64,000 bases of DNA from CAVVGB01 sp963747715 (lineage in GTDB: Bacteria > Actinomycetota > Thermoleophilia > Gaiellales > Gaiellaceae). The translations under genes were made by a program, and so were the position numbers. The stretch covers positions 496,001 to 560,000 of the forward strand of contig CAVVGB010000009.1 of the NCBI GenBank assembly GCA_963747715.1, read 5' to 3'. Below, one piece after another: positions 63,310 to 64,000 of the stretch. The notes under the pieces were generated by a model that saw only the letters and a list, made by a program, of their open reading frames with translations, did not search any database and was not told the DNA's origin. Within the stretch, counting starts at the first letter, position 1; the number at the start of each line of letters is the position of its first letter.

Positions 63310-64000
63310 TCAGTTCTTGGGGCTTTTGGCCCTCTTCCTGGTCTGCGGCGCCGGGGGATGCTCAGGATCCGGAGCCGGCTCCGCCGGGGACGGGTCGGGC
63401 TCCGGCGTGGGCGGCGTGCCCTCGTCCGGCGGGGGCCACGGCTCCGGGACACGGGCCGGCTCGGGCGGCAGGGTCTCCAACCGCTCCGTCGGCGAGCCGC
63501 CGGCCTGCGCCCGCTGGACCCTCTCCTCCATCTCTCTCAGCATGGTGTCGATCTCGGCCTCCTTCTCGGTGATCCGCTGCGCGACGCCTTCGAGCTCGTC
63601 GCGTGCACCCTTCGTGCCCGCCTTGTCCTCGTGGTACACCGCCTGACCGAGACGCTGGAAGCCGCGCGTCCGTTCCGCCTCGAGCTCCGCTCGATCACGA
63701 CGGGCGCGGAAGAGGTCGAGCTGGCCACGCGAGCGCGCGGCGACGGCTTCGCGCGTCGCGGAGAAGCGGGCCCGAAAGTTCCCCCACGCCCGCTGCGCAG
63801 CCCGGCGCTCCGCCTCTCGCTGAGACAGGAAGAGAAGCGCGGCCAGGAGGAGCACGACGAGCCCCCACGCCCATGCGCCGCCGGCGAGCAGGATGACCCC
63901 GCCGACGGCGACGAGCCCCACGACGATGTGAAACGCCTCCGGCGGCCAGCGCCGGCGGTACTCCGGCGCCGTACCCTCGCCGGCGAGCGCGCGTCCGCAC
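63310..64000 (-). CDS. membrane protein with coiled coil, 5' end beyond window
   Basis: This gene is partial: the reading frame is open to the window edge. The visible part begins CGRALAGEGTAPEYRRRWPPEAFHIVV, suggesting the last Cys of an N-terminal zinc ribbon. Two close hydrophobic helices follow (VAVGGVILLAG, WAWGLVVLLLAALLFL), then a long charged coiled coil and a Pro/Glu-rich tail. No family recognised. A GGGCGCGC/GCGCGCCC hairpin lies 3' at 63208-63233 in the 119-base gap before the M23 gene. Confidence 0.72.
   Translation of the reverse strand, partial: CGRALAGEGTAPEYRRRWPPEAFHIVVGLVAVGGVILLAGGAWAWGLVVLLLAALLFLSQREAERRAAQRAWGNFRARFSATREAVAARSRGQLDLFRARRDRAELEAERTRGFQRLGQAVYHEDKAGTKGARDELEGVAQRITEKEAEIDTMLREMEERVQRAQAGGSPTERLETLPPEPARVPEPWPPPDEGTPPTPEPDPSPAEPAPDPEHPPAPQTRKRAKSPKN

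Noticed and set aside
1..64000. tRNA or rRNA genes, CRISPR arrays, insertion sequences, prophage
   Set aside because: No cloverleaf, rRNA-like segment, regular spacer-repeat pattern, transposase or integrase was seen on reading both strands; short structured RNAs could still be missed.

Overview
The window is one contiguous piece of a very GC-rich bacterial chromosome with tightly packed genes, many GTG or TTG starts and repeated 4-base GTGA stop/start overlaps. The division cluster lacks ftsA. A PafB-PafC-type regulator, fused SecDF, an MraZ-headed dcw cluster and a cyclic 2,3-diphosphoglycerate pathway are also present. Together these suggest an actinobacterium, probably of the Thermoleophilia (Gaiellales/Solirubrobacterales side). 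That placement is inference; no rRNA is present to test it. No tRNA, rRNA, CRISPR array, insertion sequence or phage gene was seen.

Layout. 0-6 kb: small Cys-motif protein, tryptophanase, a class III cyclase/AAA/TPR signalling protein and a PfkB kinase. 6-21.4 kb: a complete minus-strand dcw cluster, mraZ-rsmH-ftsL-ftsI-(unknown)-murE-murF-mraY-murD-ftsW-murG-murC-murB-ftsQ-ftsZ, with MraZ-type operator repeats in front. 21.4-26 kb: a second PfkB kinase, an ECF sigma factor translationally coupled to an Ogt methyltransferase, a DUF192 lipoprotein, a HhH glycosylase and an AzlCD exporter. 26-32 kb: three tandem transcription units for secreted LVIVD-repeat proteins, each with a similar promoter, a leader whose hairpin hides the Shine-Dalgarno sequence, and a near-identical terminator. 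A glutathione S-transferase lies between copies 1 and 2, and copy 3 carries an inserted PA domain. 32-40.4 kb: a response regulator, a small membrane protein, UbiB-like kinase, phasin-like protein, SecDF, YajC, Tgt and QueA. 40.4-48.6 kb: a two-component system, 3-hydroxyacyl-CoA dehydrogenase, aldehyde dehydrogenase and a zinc-ribbon/SPOR pair. 48.6-56.8 kb: dinB divergent from a fused PafB-PafC regulator, a GAF histidine kinase, queG, a quinone-oxidoreductase-like enzyme, a DUF59 protein and a LuxR-type regulator. 56.8-60.6 kb: an operon of metallophosphoesterase, cyclic 2,3-diphosphoglycerate synthetase, 2-phosphoglycerate kinase and GlpX. 60.6-64 kb: a nuclease-like protein, hypoxanthine phosphoribosyltransferase, an M23 murein hydrolase and a truncated membrane protein.

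About twenty apparent single-base indels interrupt otherwise conserved genes. They are mostly extra bases in G or C runs and are densest at 30.8-36 kb and 59-62.4 kb. Several affect normally essential genes (murE, secDF), so assembly error is more likely than gene decay. Where I can see the break I give the full inferred gene span.

The most interesting items are the leader-controlled LVIVD triplication and the cyclic 2,3-diphosphoglycerate operon with its adjacent phosphoesterase.
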